A DNA stretch of 64,000 nt. Origin: Chiayiivirga flava. GTDB taxonomy: Bacteria; Pseudomonadota; Gammaproteobacteria; Xanthomonadales; Xanthomonadaceae. This document shows, one piece after another, positions 18,388 through 30,400 of this stretch. Each line of letters starts with the position of its first letter. Positions within the stretch are counted from its first letter, which is position 1. The DNA is taken from the NCBI RefSeq assembly GCF_014202825.1, contig NZ_JACHHP010000002.1:124001-188000 (forward strand). The letters are read 5' to 3'. The position numbers and the translations under genes are program-made. The notes under the pieces were generated by a model. The model was given only the letters and a program-made list of their open reading frames with translations, did no database searches and was not told where the DNA came from.

Positions 18388-18530
18388 GCGGAGATCCTCG
18401 GCGTCGTGGGTCGGAGCGGCGAGCCGGGCTCGCCATGAACCTCGGCATGTTGCGACGCTTGCGTGACAGTCGCGATGCAGGCGGGTGACAGAATTGCTAC
18501 CGGCGTCATGCGGGGCCTCGTCGCGCTCCG

Positions 18531-18715
18531 CGCGCCCCCTTCCGCCTGCCGGCACCTTCCCCCGCTGCGCGGGAGAAGGATTTCTCCGAGCAAGGATGCG
18601 TGGAACCAGAGTGCCATCAGTTATCCGGCAACCTCATCGAAGATCCCTTCTCCCGCGCAGCGGGGGAAGGGTGACGCCGGTTGCCACCGGCGGAACGCAG
18701 GCGGAAGGGGGGCGC
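18531..18715. repeat. Family A-related inverted repeat, divergent copy
   Basis: This fills much of the 345-bp gap between the TonB receptor and the beta-helix gene. The cores CCTTCCCCCGCTGCGCGGGAGAAGG (18556-18579) and CCTTCTCCCGCGCAGCGGGGGAAGG (18646-18670) are reverse complements, and outer boxes CCCCCTTCCGCCTGC and GCAGGCGGAAGGGGG extend the symmetry. It differs from the other family A copies by lacking GGCGGATGAGGGCG. Nothing else was seen in the gap. Confidence 0.8.
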
Positions 18716-18732
18716 TCCACGTCAACAACGCC

Positions 18733-21700
18733 TCAGTACTTCCACTCCACCGACACCGCCACCTCGCGGCCCTTGCGATAGCGGCGCGACACCTCGCCAC
18801 CCTGGGTGAACTCGGCTTCCGGATCGAGCAGGTTGCGCAGGCGCAGCTTCGCCTTCCAGCCGTCCCACGGCAGGGTGCGGCTCCAGGTGAAGTCGAGTTG
18901 ATGGAAAGGCTGCTCGTATTCGTCCGGCAGGCCGCTCTGCCCGGCGCGGGTCACGCGTTCGCCCGCGACGTTGTAGAGCAGGGTCGCGTCGCCGCGGCCT
19001 TCGGGATCGAACCAGGACAGCGCGACGTTGGCGAGGTATTTCGATTGGCCCTGCAGCGGGCGCCGGGCCGAGGTCTGGATCCCGACCGCATCGCCCAGAT
19101 CCACTTCCGAGTCGATCCACGCGTAGTTTGCCGACACGCTCAGGTCCTGCCAGAAGCTGCGGCGCCACGACTCGGGCAGCCACGTCGCTTCCTCGAAATA
19201 GCCCAGGCTGCGCGAGATGTCGAATTCGATGCCGCGGCTGTCCGCGCTGTCGGCGTTGCGCAGGCTCAGCAGATCGTTCGAGCCGGGCGTGCGCACCAGC
19301 TCGATCGGGTTGTCGAACTGCTTGCTGAAAAGCGCGATCGACACGCTTTCCAGATCGTTGAAGTAATACTCCCAGCGCAGGTCGACGCTCCGGATGTCGG
19401 TCTGCACCAGGTCCGGATTGCCGACGACGGAAATGTCGAGCAGCGGGTCGTCGTACGGCGCGGTCGACAGTTCGCGGAATTCCGGACGCGACACGGTCTC
19501 GTTGTAGCCCAGGCGCCATTGCGCGCTTTCGGAATATGCCCACGTGATCGCCGCGCTCGGCAGCAGGTCGTTGCCGTCGATGCCCGCAACCACCGGCGGC
19601 GTGCCGGGCAGGAACGGGTTCTGCGTGATCACGCGCTGGGTGTTGTCTTCCTGGCGCGCGCCGAGGTTGATGCGCCAGTCGCCCAGCTGCAGGTCGCCGT
19701 TGAGGTAGAGCGCGTCGAGGCTCTGGTCCGCGGTGTAGAAGTCGGTGGCGTTGCTCACGCCGATGAGTTCGATGGTGCCGCTGTCGATGGCGCCGGGGTT
19801 GATGATGTCGTCGATCGGCACCTCGCCGCCGGGCGCGGCGACGAGATTGCGGAAACTGTAGCGCCAGATCTCTGACGCGCGGTCGCGCCGCACGCGGCTG
19901 CCGCCGAGGTCGAGCGTGAGCGTGCGTTCGTCGCCCAGCGTGAACGGATAGCGGAGGCCGAACTGCGCCTCGTCGGCGTTGTCGTCGAGGAATTCGTAAC
20001 GCACCTGCGGCGGAAAGCTCGCGGTGTAGACGAACTCGCCGGCGCCGTTCTGGCCGTAGCGGTAGGCGCGGCCGAGCGGCAGGTCGCGCGTGGCCCGCGA
20101 GTCCGTGTACTGCCAGAAGATGCCCAGATCGCCGGCCGCCGGGAGCGTGTGCTCGCCGCCGAGCTGCAGCGTGGTGAGCTCGTTCTCGGTCCACTCGATG
20201 CGCGTGCTGCGCTGCACGCTGCCGTTGGAGCGCAGGCCTTCGTCGATAGCGTCTTCGGCCTCGGTCTGGCGCAGCTGCATCGCGGTGGCGGTGAGGTGGT
20301 GTTCGCTGCCGATGTCGGCGCCGGCGGCGAGGAACAGGCCGCTGTCGATCACGCGCTCGGTGCGCTCGCGGATGTAGTCCTCGCGCGCGGTGAGCGTGCC
20401 GGTGGCATCGGTGCTGAACTCGCGGCGATGCTCCTCGCGCTGGTCCCAGTTCTGCGCGTAGCGCACCGCGCTCAGAAAGCCGAGTGCGAAGTCGTCGTCG
20501 CCGAAGCGGTTGCCGACCGACACGCCGAAGCCGGTGTCCGGTCCGATCTCCTTGCGTCCGACGCCCAGGCCCTTGCCGGCGATGTCGCGACCGAGCGCGG
20601 CGAGCGCGTCGGACCCGCGCGGCGGCAGCGGCCGCTGGAACAGGCCGTCCGGGGCATCGCGAAAGCCGTCGTCGCGACCGAGCCAGTCGCGCCCGCCGCC
20701 GACCGAGCGCAGGCCGTCTTCGCCGGTGGTGCCGTCGACGTAGCCGAGCGTGCCCGAGGCGCGCAACAGGAACGCATCCGGCACGCCGCGCGTGCGCAGC
20801 TGCACGGTGCCGCCGCCGAATTCGCCCGGCATGTCGGGGCTGTAGGTCTTCTGGACGGCAATGGCGCTGAGGATGTCGGACGGGAACAGGTCGAGTGGCA
20901 CGACGCGGCGGGTCGGATCCGGGCTCGGGATCTGCGCGCCGTTGAGCAGTACCGACGAATAGCGCTCGCCGAGCCCGCGCACGTAGATGAACTTGTCGTC
21001 GACCAGCGACAGACCGGTGACGCGCTTGAGCGCGGTGGCGGCGTCGGAGTCGCCGGCGCGCGAGATCTGGTCGATCGACAGGGTGTCGATCACCTGCGCG
21101 GTGTCGCGGCGCTCCACGGCGAGCTCGAATTCGCCGCCGTCGTCGGTTTCGACCGCCTGCTCGACGGTCACGCCCTGCAGCGTGCTCGCTTCGGACGACG
21201 CCGGACCCGCACCGGCCACCGGTGCCGCGGCCGCCAGCGTCACCGGCGGCACGGCGTTGTCGCCGTACGCCAGCCCGGTGCCGGGCAGCGAGGTGAATTC
21301 GTAGCCGGGCGCCGCCACGAGCAGCGGGTAGGTGCCGGGCCGGGTGCGCAGGGTGTAGGCACCGCTCGCGTCGGTGGTGGCGGTGACGCCGTTGACGGTC
21401 ACCTCCGCGCCGGCCACGGGTGCGCCGGTGGCATCGACCACGGTGCCGGCGAGTTCGGCCGAGTCGGTCTGCGACAGGTCCACGGTGCTTTCGCCGGAGA
21501 CCGAGCTCACCACGCGGTAGACCGGCGGCCGGTCCGGATACAGTGCGGCGGAAATCTGCAGGGTTTCGTCGTCGGCCACGTCGAGCGGCATGTCGATCTC
21601 GACACCGGACGGCGTGCGTGCGCGCAGCACGTGGGTGCCGGGTGCCACTTCGAGGCGCGCGCCGCCGCTGTCGCCGGTGGGCGGTTGTGGCGCGGTATCG

Positions 21701-21840
21701 AGCTGCAGTTCGACGCCCGACACCGGCGTGCTGCCGTCGAACAGGTAGAAATCGACGACGGCCGGGCCGGCCTGCGCGGCGCCGGCAAACAGCAGCGGCA
21801 GCGCGGCCAGCACGGCAGCGGCGAGAGGAGAGCGTTTCAT
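18733..21840 (-). CDS. TonB-dependent outer membrane receptor with N-terminal carboxypeptidase-regulatory-like domain
   Basis: A 1035-residue outer membrane protein with signal peptide MKRSPLAAAVLAALPLLFAGAAQA. Residues of about 25-140 form an Ig-like beta region. A CarboxypepD_reg-type domain follows (AELAGTVVDATGAPVAGAEV...TTDASGAYTLRTRPGTYPL). The plug includes DQISRAGDSDAATALKRVTGL, YVRGLGERYSSVLLNGAQIP and SAIAVQKTYSPDMPGEFGGG. The rest alternates like a 22-strand beta-barrel and ends with an aromatic residue (VEWKY). Receptors of this type take up bulky substrates with TonB energy; nothing in the sequence names the ligand. GAGAGGAGA before ATG 21840 is a good ribosome binding site. It is divergent from argS, with a 225-bp gap. 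Confidence 0.9.
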   Translation of the reverse strand: MKRSPLAAAVLAALPLLFAGAAQAGPAVVDFYLFDGSTPVSGVELQLDTAPQPPTGDSGGARLEVAPGTHVLRARTPSGVEIDMPLDVADDETLQISAALYPDRPPVYRVVSSVSGESTVDLSQTDSAELAGTVVDATGAPVAGAEVTVNGVTATTDASGAYTLRTRPGTYPLLVAAPGYEFTSLPGTGLAYGDNAVPPVTLAAAAPVAGAGPASSEASTLQGVTVEQAVETDDGGEFELAVERRDTAQVIDTLSIDQISRAGDSDAATALKRVTGLSLVDDKFIYVRGLGERYSSVLLNGAQIPSPDPTRRVVPLDLFPSDILSAIAVQKTYSPDMPGEFGGGTVQLRTRGVPDAFLLRASGTLGYVDGTTGEDGLRSVGGGRDWLGRDDGFRDAPDGLFQRPLPPRGSDALAALGRDIAGKGLGVGRKEIGPDTGFGVSVGNRFGDDDFALGFLSAVRYAQNWDQREEHRREFSTDATGTLTAREDYIRERTERVIDSGLFLAAGADIGSEHHLTATAMQLRQTEAEDAIDEGLRSNGSVQRSTRIEWTENELTTLQLGGEHTLPAAGDLGIFWQYTDSRATRDLPLGRAYRYGQNGAGEFVYTASFPPQVRYEFLDDNADEAQFGLRYPFTLGDERTLTLDLGGSRVRRDRASEIWRYSFRNLVAAPGGEVPIDDIINPGAIDSGTIELIGVSNATDFYTADQSLDALYLNGDLQLGDWRINLGARQEDNTQRVITQNPFLPGTPPVVAGIDGNDLLPSAAITWAYSESAQWRLGYNETVSRPEFRELSTAPYDDPLLDISVVGNPDLVQTDIRSVDLRWEYYFNDLESVSIALFSKQFDNPIELVRTPGSNDLLSLRNADSADSRGIEFDISRSLGYFEEATWLPESWRRSFWQDLSVSANYAWIDSEVDLGDAVGIQTSARRPLQGQSKYLANVALSWFDPEGRGDATLLYNVAGERVTRAGQSGLPDEYEQPFHQLDFTWSRTLPWDGWKAKLRLRNLLDPEAEFTQGGEVSRRYRKGREVAVSVEWKY

Positions 21841-22065
21841 GGCGATGGACTCTGGGATGCGGAAACAGGCGGCGGCCGGCCGCATCCGCGCCTGGCGGCA
21901 GGCCGCCGCCGCGCCGGTGGTCCGTACCGCTCCGGATCGTCACAGGCTAGGCGGGCGGCGTGACAGAACCGTGACAGCGCTGTCATGGAGGCCCCGCGCG
22001 TGGGCGGCCGCTCAGGCAGGCACGGCCCCGGCGCGCTAAACTAGGCGGCTCTCCGAGGAACCCCG

Positions 22066-23846
<1,781 letters not shown>

Positions 23847-23847
<1 letters not shown>

Positions 23848-24449
23848 TGGCGGCGCGGCGCGGAAAATCGCAGGCCAGGCGCGGCGGCGCGCAGGCGCGG
23901 CGCGTGCCGGGCTGGATCTGGCTGCTGGCCGGCCTGCTGCTGGGGCTGGCGCTGTCGGTGTTCGTGCTGATGCGCGAAGGCGGCGGCAACCGCGGCGTGC
24001 CGCGCCCCAATCCCGAAGCGCAGGCCCCGCGCGAGACCGAACGCACGCCGGCCGTGGCACCGCCGCCGGCGGTCGAGGACAAGCCGCGCAAGCCGCGCTA
24101 CGACTTCTACACCGTGCTGCCGGGCAAGGAGGTGCTGGTGCCCGATTCGGAGCTGGCGCAGAAGGCGCGCGACGAAGCGGCAGCGCCGCCCACCGCGGCG
24201 GCGGCCAGCGAACGCTACGTGCTGCAGGCCGGTGCCTTCCGCGACACGCGCGACGCCGAAGCGCTCAAGGCGCGCGTCGCGCTGTCGGGCCTGGTGGCGC
24301 GCGTGGAAACCGCGCAGATCGACAACCGCCCGATCTACCGCGTCCGCCTCGGCCCGTACGCCTCGGCGCGCGAGCTCGAAGCGGCGAAGAAGCAGCTCGC
24401 CGACAACGGCATCAGCCAGACGATCGCGGTGCGGGAACCCAAGCCGTAA
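23847..24449 (+). CDS. SPOR-domain membrane protein
   Basis: A 200-residue protein: a basic cytoplasmic N-terminus, one membrane helix at about 22-43 (GWIWLLAGLLLGLALSVFVLM), a Pro/Glu-rich periplasmic linker, and a SPOR domain at about 120-197 (ERYVLQAGAFRDTRDAEALK, RPIYRVRLGPYAS). SPOR domains bind denuded peptidoglycan at division septa, as in FtsN. Its position just after argS matches the ftsN-like gene of many gammaproteobacteria, so an FtsN-like role in division is likely. It overlaps argS by one base and is translationally coupled. Confidence 0.85.
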
Positions 24450-24486
24450 CGCGACGACGCGCGGCGGCCCGGGCCGGGGATCGCGG

Positions 24487-26916
24487 TCAGCCGCCCTCGA
24501 AGCCGTCGGCAAAGAGCGCGTCGGGGCGGTCCACGTCGAGCGCGGTGAGCAGCGGTTCGGACTGCACCGGCGCACCGCCGCCTTCGACCTCGCCCTGCGC
24601 CACCGCGGTGTCGCCGAGCGCGCTCTGCGCCGCATCCGCGGCCGTCGCGACATACGCGGCGGACGTGCACGTGGCCGTCTGACCCGGCGCGATCGCCGCA
24701 GGGACGCACGCCACGTCTCCGTGCAGCGTGCTGTCGACCGCGACGGCCGCGAGATCCACCTCGCCGGTGTTCTCGACGGTGTAGACGTGGACGACGCTGT
24801 CGCCCTCGTCCACGAGACCGTCGCCGTCGGCGTCGTCCTGCAGCGTCATGGTCCCGGCCAGCGCAAGCGCGGGTTTCCCGGGCGCGCCGTCCACGGGGGT
24901 CTGCGCCTGTGCGCTGCCGGACACCGGACTGTCGTCGGGGGCCGACGCGTCGGCCTGCGCCACGTTGACGATGTCGACGCCGCCTCCGGCCTCGGCAGGC
25001 GTGACCGTGTGCGTGGCGCTGCCGCAGTCGGCCGTGGCGCCGGGATCGAGCGTGGTCGGCGTGCAGGTGGCCGGACCGGTGAGCGACGCGACGAGGACGA
25101 CGTCGTGCACCCGCACGTTGCCCGTGTTGCGTACCGCGAAGGTGTAGACGATGTCCTCGCCCGCGCTCGCGGCGCCGCTCTCGTCGGCGTCGTCCAGCGT
25201 CGCGTCCAGCAGCACGTCCAGCCCGGACTGGCCCGGGGCCACGGACACTTCGGCGGCGTCGCTGTCGCCGACCTCGCCCGCCTCGGCGGTCTGCGCCACC
25301 GCCTGCGCCACGTTCACCAGCGCGATGCCCGCATCGATGTCGTCCTGCGTCACGGTGTACGTGTAGGCCGTGCAGGTGGCGGTGGCACCCGGCGCCAGCG
25401 TGGCGACGGGCGTGCACGCGAGCGGTTGCGGTGCACCGCCGCCGAAGCTGTCCTCCACCGCCAGATCGGTGACATCGCGCGAGCCGATGTTCTGCACCGA
25501 CACGGCATAGGTGATGACGTCGCCGGCATCCGCCACGCCCGGCGTGCCGCCGTCGGTCGTGAGCGTGGCGGTCTTGGTCACCTCCACGTCACCCTGCGGC
25601 AGCGTGAACCGCTTCACCTGCCCGGCCAGCGTCGTGAGGTACAGATGCCCGGCCTCGTCCTCGCCGAAACCGACCACGGTGCCCTGGTTGTTGAGCCACG
25701 TGGCGCCGGTCCAGCTGCCGGCGGTCTCGCGCGCGTAGAACACGGTGGAAAAGTAGGCATCGGCGTAGAAGTACACGCCCTGCAGCGCAGTGTACGGGCC
25801 GCGGTAGCGGAAGCCGCCGGTGATCGAGACGCCCAAGTCGCGGCCGTAGGTCAGGATGGGATCGGTGGCGCCGGCGAGCGGGCAGTCGATGCCGGTGGAG
25901 CCGCGCTGGTTGAAGCCCTCGCACACCTTCCAGCCGAAGTTGAGGCCGCCGGCCGGCGGCACGAGATCCACTTCCTCGAACGTGCCCTGGCCCACGTCGC
26001 CGATGATCAGATCGTGCGTGTCGCGATCGAAGCTGAAGCGGTAGGGATTGCGCAGGCCATAGTGGTAGATCTCGTCGCAGGCCGCGGCGTTGCCGCCGGC
26101 GTCGCCGGCAAACGGGTTGTCGGCCGGAATGCCGTAGCGGCGGTTGGCGGGATCGGCGCCGCACAGGTCCGCGCCGGCGGGCGTGTCGGTGCTGTCCACG
26201 TCGATGCGCAGCATCTTGCCCAGCAGCGCGCGCGAGGCGGCCTGCCCCTGCGGCACGCCGGCCGGCGGGGTGCCGGTGAACGCGGCGTCGGCGATGCAGC
26301 TTGCGCTGTTGCTCATGGCGCCGGAGGTCAGCGCCTGGCCGCTTTCGCACGGATCGTTGCCCGAGCCGCCGTCGCCCAGGCCCACGTACAGATAGCCGTC
26401 GGCGCCGAAATGGATGTCGCCGCCGTTGTGGTTGGTGAAGGGCTGGAAGACGCGCAGGATTACGCGCGCCGACGCCGGATCGGCGACGTTCGCGTTGCCG
26501 GCGGACACGGTGTATTCGGTGACGACGCTGTTGCTGGCGCCATCGAGGTAGTAGACGTAGAACCTGCCGTTGATCGCATACAGCGGATGGAACGCAAGTC
26601 CGAGCAGGCCGCGTTCGTCGCCGCCGGTGGCGCCGACCACGGTGAATCCGAGCGGCGGGGAATCGGCCTGCAGGTTCAGGAACGGCGTCGCCAGCAGATC
26701 GCGTTCGTCGTCGAAGATGCGGATCTGTCCGGTGCGGACGATGGCGAACAGGCGATCGCTGCCGTCGCCGGCATGGCGCACGCCGACCACGCCCGGAAGG
26801 TTCTGGCCGGGATTGATCGTGACCAGCGCGAGGTCCGCAGGCAGCGGTTGCGCGCGAAGCGGCAGTGCGCCGAGCAGCAGCAGGAAGGCCCACAGGGCCG
26901 CGTGTGGGAATCGCAT
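24487..26916 (-). CDS. Secreted glucose/sorbosone dehydrogenase-like protein with DUF11-type repeats
   Basis: An 809-residue exported protein with signal peptide [23 protein letters not shown]. Residues of about 25-440 are a six-bladed propeller of the GSDH/Asd type (PQQ-dependent sugar dehydrogenase superfamily): [52 protein letters not shown] and [13 protein letters not shown]. Three DUF11-like repeats follow ([47 protein letters not shown]), each with cysteine pairs, then the C-terminal tail LFADGFEGG. Whether it binds PQQ or oxidises sugar cannot be decided here. It is convergent with the argS-SPOR pair; 37 bp separate the stops. Confidence 0.8.
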   Translation of the reverse strand: MRFPHAALWAFLLLLGALPLRAQPLPADLALVTINPGQNLPGVVGVRHAGDGSDRLFAIVRTGQIRIFDDERDLLATPFLNLQADSPPLGFTVVGATGGDERGLLGLAFHPLYAINGRFYVYYLDGASNSVVTEYTVSAGNANVADPASARVILRVFQPFTNHNGGDIHFGADGYLYVGLGDGGSGNDPCESGQALTSGAMSNSASCIADAAFTGTPPAGVPQGQAASRALLGKMLRIDVDSTDTPAGADLCGADPANRRYGIPADNPFAGDAGGNAAACDEIYHYGLRNPYRFSFDRDTHDLIIGDVGQGTFEEVDLVPPAGGLNFGWKVCEGFNQRGSTGIDCPLAGATDPILTYGRDLGVSITGGFRYRGPYTALQGVYFYADAYFSTVFYARETAGSWTGATWLNNQGTVVGFGEDEAGHLYLTTLAGQVKRFTLPQGDVEVTKTATLTTDGGTPGVADAGDVITYAVSVQNIGSRDVTDLAVEDSFGGGAPQPLACTPVATLAPGATATCTAYTYTVTQDDIDAGIALVNVAQAVAQTAEAGEVGDSDAAEVSVAPGQSGLDVLLDATLDDADESGAASAGEDIVYTFAVRNTGNVRVHDVVLVASLTGPATCTPTTLDPGATADCGSATHTVTPAEAGGGVDIVNVAQADASAPDDSPVSGSAQAQTPVDGAPGKPALALAGTMTLQDDADGDGLVDEGDSVVHVYTVENTGEVDLAAVAVDSTLHGDVACVPAAIAPGQTATCTSAAYVATAADAAQSALGDTAVAQGEVEGGGAPVQSEPLLTALDVDRPDALFADGFEGG

Positions 26917-26992
26917 CGTTCTCTCCGTCCGTGTCGCTGGCCCCCGAGCCCTGCTTTATACCATCGCGGCGCAACGCAGCGTCGTGCGCAGT

Positions 26993-27853
26993 TCAATCGC
27001 GCTTGAGACGGATCAGGGCGGAGGTGTCCTCGTCGCCGCGGCCGGCGGCGACGAGTTCGGCGTAGTCCGCCAGTGCCTGGTCGATCACCGCATGGCGCAC
27101 GCCGGCCGACTGCGCCATCGCCTGCACGATGCGCAGGTCCTTGAGCATGTGCGCGCACTTGAAGCCCGGGACGAACTCGTCGCGCAGCATCGTCGCGCCG
27201 CGTTTGTCGAGGAACCAGTTGGCCGCAGCGCCGGCGCCGAGCGTGGGAAGCAGCTTCGCCGGATCGAGCGCGAGCCGTTCGGCGAGCGCGAGGCCTTCGC
27301 ACACGGCCTCGTTGATGCCCGCGACGAGGACCTGGTTCACCGCTTTCGCCGCCTGCCCGTCGCCGACGCCGCCAAGATGCGTGACCCGCGCCGCGTACGC
27401 ATCGAGCGCGGGGCGGACACGGTCCACGTGCTCCGCAACGCCGCCCGCCATTACCGACAGCTTGCCGTTGCGCGCGCCTTCCACGCCGCCGGAGACCGGC
27501 GCATCGACGAAGCCGATGCCGCGTTCCCCGAGGCGTCGCGCCGCGTCGAGCGCGGTGGCGCGGGCCACGGTGGAGTGGTCCACCACGATGGCGCTCGGCT
27601 GCAGGACCGCGGCCAGCGCATCGACGTTCTGCAGCACGTCGGCATCGGCCGACACGCACAGCAGCACCACGTCGCAGCCGGAAAACGCCGCCGGCGCGGC
27701 CGCGCCGCGGACCTGCAGCTCGGTGGCCAGCGCCGTCGCCTTCGCCGCGCTGCGGTTGCCCACCACCGCGAGCAGGCCGCGCGAATGCAGGTGCCGCGCC
27801 ATCGGCGCGCCCATTGCGCCGAGTCCGATGAAACCGCAACGCAGGATGGGCAT
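26993..27853 (-). CDS. NAD(P)-dependent 3-hydroxyisobutyrate dehydrogenase family enzyme
   Basis: A 286-residue beta-hydroxyacid dehydrogenase. The Rossmann loop [16 protein letters not shown] is near the N-terminus. [22 protein letters not shown] is the substrate-binding signature, and [13 protein letters not shown] carries the catalytic Lys. [12 protein letters not shown] follows in the all-helical C-terminal domain. The family includes MmsB, tartronate semialdehyde reductase and glyoxylate/succinic semialdehyde reductases; the exact substrate cannot be set from sequence. A valine-pathway role would fit the branched-chain amino acid operon at 33 kb, but no other valine genes are adjacent. 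It is divergent from the UbiB-type gene. Confidence 0.85.
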   Translation of the reverse strand: MPILRCGFIGLGAMGAPMARHLHSRGLLAVVGNRSAAKATALATELQVRGAAAPAAFSGCDVVLLCVSADADVLQNVDALAAVLQPSAIVVDHSTVARATALDAARRLGERGIGFVDAPVSGGVEGARNGKLSVMAGGVAEHVDRVRPALDAYAARVTHLGGVGDGQAAKAVNQVLVAGINEAVCEGLALAERLALDPAKLLPTLGAGAAANWFLDKRGATMLRDEFVPGFKCAHMLKDLRIVQAMAQSAGVRHAVIDQALADYAELVAAGRGDEDTSALIRLKRD

Positions 27854-28027
27854 GGCGAATCCGACGACAGCGCAACGACGCGCAGACCGCGATTTCACTC
27901 CGCGCCACGCCGCCGCGCAAGCGCCGCGGCGCGCGATATTGGCTTGCCCCACCCCGCGTGTCACAGTGTCGCGTCCGTTCCCACCCGCGCAGCGCATGGT
28001 CCCGCCCCGCCACTCCACGAGTTTCCG

Positions 28028-29683
28028 ATGCTGACGCGCGGCTCGCTGCGCGTGCTGCAGATCGCGCGCGTGCTGCTGCGCTACCGCCTCGACGCACTGC
28101 TCGAAGGCACCCTGCTCGAACGCCGCCTGCGTCTGCTCAAGCCGTTCGTGCCGCGCGCGCGCGACGAGATCGCCAACCTGCCGCGCGGCGCGCGCATCCG
28201 CCTGGTGCTGCAGGAACTGGGACCGATCTTCGTCAAGTTCGGGCAGATCCTGTCCACCCGGCGCGACATCGTGCCGATGGACATCGCCGACGAGCTGACC
28301 CTGCTGCAGGACCGCGTCGCGCCGTTCGACGGCGACAGCGCGCGCCGGCTCGTGGAACAGGCGCTGGGCGCGCCGATCGCGCAGCTCTACGCGGACTTCG
28401 CGCTGGAGCCGCTGGCGTCCGCGTCGATCGCGCAGGTGCACGCCGCCACGCTGCCGGACGGGCGCGAGGTGGTGGTGAAAGTCCTGCGCCCCGGCATCGG
28501 CGGACGCATCGCCGGCGACATCGCATTGCTGCGCATCCTCGCCTCGCTCGCGCAGCGCCACCACCCGCGCGCGGACAAGATCCGCCCGCAGAGCGTGGTC
28601 GACGAAATCGAATCCACGCTGCACGCCGAACTCGACCTGCAGCGCGAGGGCGCGAACGCCAGCCTGCTGCGCCGCAACTGGCTCGCCAGCGACGACCTCT
28701 ACGTGCCCGAAGTGTTCTGGAGCCACACCTCCGAAAGCGTGCTCACGCTCGAACGCGTGCGCGGCATCCCGAGCGACGACATCGCGAGCCTCGACGCCGC
28801 CAGCATCGATCGCCCCGCGCTCGCGGCGAAGGGCGTGCGCGTGTTCTACACCCAGGTATTCCGCGACAACTTCTTCCACGCCGACGCGCACGCCGGCAAC
28901 ATCTGGGTGGATCCGGCGCGGCGCGAGAACCCGCGTTTCATCGCGCTCGATTTCGGCATCATGGGCCAGCTCTCGGCGCAGGATCAGTACTACCTCGCCG
29001 AAAACTTCATGGCGATCTTCCAGCGCGACTACCGCCGCATCGCCGAACTGCACGTCGAGGCCGGCTGGATGCCCTCGCACATCCGCCTCGACGAACTCGA
29101 GGCCGCCGCGCGTTCGGTCTGCGAGCCGTACTTCACCCGGCCGCTGTCGGAAATCTCGCTCGGCGAAGTGCTGCTGAAGCTGTTCCGCACCGCGCAACGC
29201 TACGAACTCACCATCCAGCCGCAGCTGATCCTGCTGCAGAAGACCCTGCTCAGCATCGAGGGCGTCGGCCGCCGGCTCGATCCGAAGCTCGACATCTGGG
29301 CCGTGGCCCGGCCCGTGCTGGAACAGATCCTGCGCGAGCGCTACAGCCCGAAGCAGCTCGCGAAGGAGTTCCGCAAACGCCTGCCCGAACTCGTCACCCG
29401 CGCCCCGGACATGCCGCGCCTGATGCACGCCTGGCTGTCGCAGCAGGTCAGCGGCGAGCATCTGCTGCGCATGCGTTCGGACGATATCGCGGCCCTGGTC
29501 AGAATCGCGCGCGATGCGGAAAAGCGCATCGTCTGGGCGCTGGCCGGCACGGGCCTGCTGATCGGCAGCGTGTTGCTGGCGCTGTTCCACGACGGCGGCA
29601 GGAGCATGCTCGGCCTGCCGGTGGCGGCCTGGGCCACCGGCGCCGCGGCGCTGTTCGCCTTCGTCGCGGCGCGCCCGCGGTGA
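28028..29683 (+). CDS. ubiB: ABC1/UbiB family atypical kinase
   Basis: A 551-residue protein with the UbiB layout: the KxGQ motif in [13 protein letters not shown], the A-rich loop [26 protein letters not shown] with the catalytic-loop residues, LDFGIMG in place of DFG, and two C-terminal membrane helices (about residues 500-520 and 530-548). UbiB is an ATPase of the membrane-bound ubiquinone biosynthesis complex. No other ubi genes are beside it, so a related ABC1 role is possible. ATG 28028 begins the conserved start of the family; there is no strong ribosome binding site. Confidence 0.9.
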   Translation: MLTRGSLRVLQIARVLLRYRLDALLEGTLLERRLRLLKPFVPRARDEIANLPRGARIRLVLQELGPIFVKFGQILSTRRDIVPMDIADELTLLQDRVAPFDGDSARRLVEQALGAPIAQLYADFALEPLASASIAQVHAATLPDGREVVVKVLRPGIGGRIAGDIALLRILASLAQRHHPRADKIRPQSVVDEIESTLHAELDLQREGANASLLRRNWLASDDLYVPEVFWSHTSESVLTLERVRGIPSDDIASLDAASIDRPALAAKGVRVFYTQVFRDNFFHADAHAGNIWVDPARRENPRFIALDFGIMGQLSAQDQYYLAENFMAIFQRDYRRIAELHVEAGWMPSHIRLDELEAAARSVCEPYFTRPLSEISLGEVLLKLFRTAQRYELTIQPQLILLQKTLLSIEGVGRRLDPKLDIWAVARPVLEQILRERYSPKQLAKEFRKRLPELVTRAPDMPRLMHAWLSQQVSGEHLLRMRSDDIAALVRIARDAEKRIVWALAGTGLLIGSVLLALFHDGGRSMLGLPVAAWATGAAALFAFVAARPR

Positions 29684-29811
29684 CGGGCACCCGCCACACG
29701 TTTCACAAAATTTGACAACCGTCAAGCGACCCCTCTCACAGTTCGATCCAATCCCTCCCCGGCGCTCCGCGAACGCATTACACTGGTCTCGCCCCGCCGC
29801 GGACAGCAGCC

Positions 29812-30393
29812 GTGACCTCCTTCAACGCCGAACAGATCATCGACGCGCTCTCCGCCAGTCCCGCCGACCCGGAGCGCCGCAAGCACGCACTCGGCGTGGT
29901 CTACAACGAACTGGTCAAGATCGCGCGCGCCGAGCTCGCCAAGCACCGGCGCGGCGCCACGCTCGATACGCGCGGTCTGGTGAACGAGGCGTACCTCAAG
30001 CTGTTCGGCGGCTCGCCGCGGGTGTACGAGAACCGCAAGCACTTCTATGCGACGGCCGCCGTGGCGATGCGCCAGGTGGTCATCGATTACGCGCGCCAGC
30101 GCCTGGCCGAACGCCGCGGCGGCGGCAAGCGCGACCACGCCTCGCTCGAAGGCCTCGAAGGCGAACCGCTGGCGATCGACGCCGAGGCCGAGCGCCTGGT
30201 GCAGATCGACATGGCGCTCACGCGTCTGTCGCAGCTCGACGAACGCCTGGTGCAGATCGTCGAGATGCGGTTCTTCGGCGGGCTGGAAGTCACCGAAATC
30301 GCCGATCTGCTCGGCGTGTCGGAAGCCACGATCAAGCGCGACACGCGCGCCGCGCGCGCGTTCCTCGAACGCGAACTCGAACCGGACCTCTGA
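29812..30393 (+). CDS. ECF sigma factor, TIGR02999 type (first of two)
   Basis: A 193-residue sigma-70-like regulator. Region 2 covers about residues 25-105, with LVNEAYLKLFGG and FYATAAVAMRQVVIDYARQRL, the hallmark of the TIGR02999 (Sig-70_X6) group. Region 4 is at about 140-185, with VEMRFFGGLEVTEIADLLGV and a helix-turn-helix. It starts at GTG 29812. TIGR02999 factors usually sit beside serine/threonine kinases, but none is present here. A paralogue lies at 31196-31822, with only a pseudouridine synthase gene between. An intergenic TTGACA at 29712-29717 has no convincing partner -10. Confidence 0.88.
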   Translation: MTSFNAEQIIDALSASPADPERRKHALGVVYNELVKIARAELAKHRRGATLDTRGLVNEAYLKLFGGSPRVYENRKHFYATAAVAMRQVVIDYARQRLAERRGGGKRDHASLEGLEGEPLAIDAEAERLVQIDMALTRLSQLDERLVQIVEMRFFGGLEVTEIADLLGVSEATIKRDTRAARAFLERELEPDL

Positions 30394-30400
30394 TCGGCGC

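Noticed and set aside
20149-21963. 604-codon frame opposite the TonB receptor
   Set aside because: Antisense and motif-free; the minus-strand protein is an unmistakable TonB-dependent receptor.
29712-29784. TTGACA and TACACT as a promoter for the first sigma factor gene
   Set aside because: The two elements are about 61 bp apart, far from the 17-bp spacing, and neither has a suitable partner.
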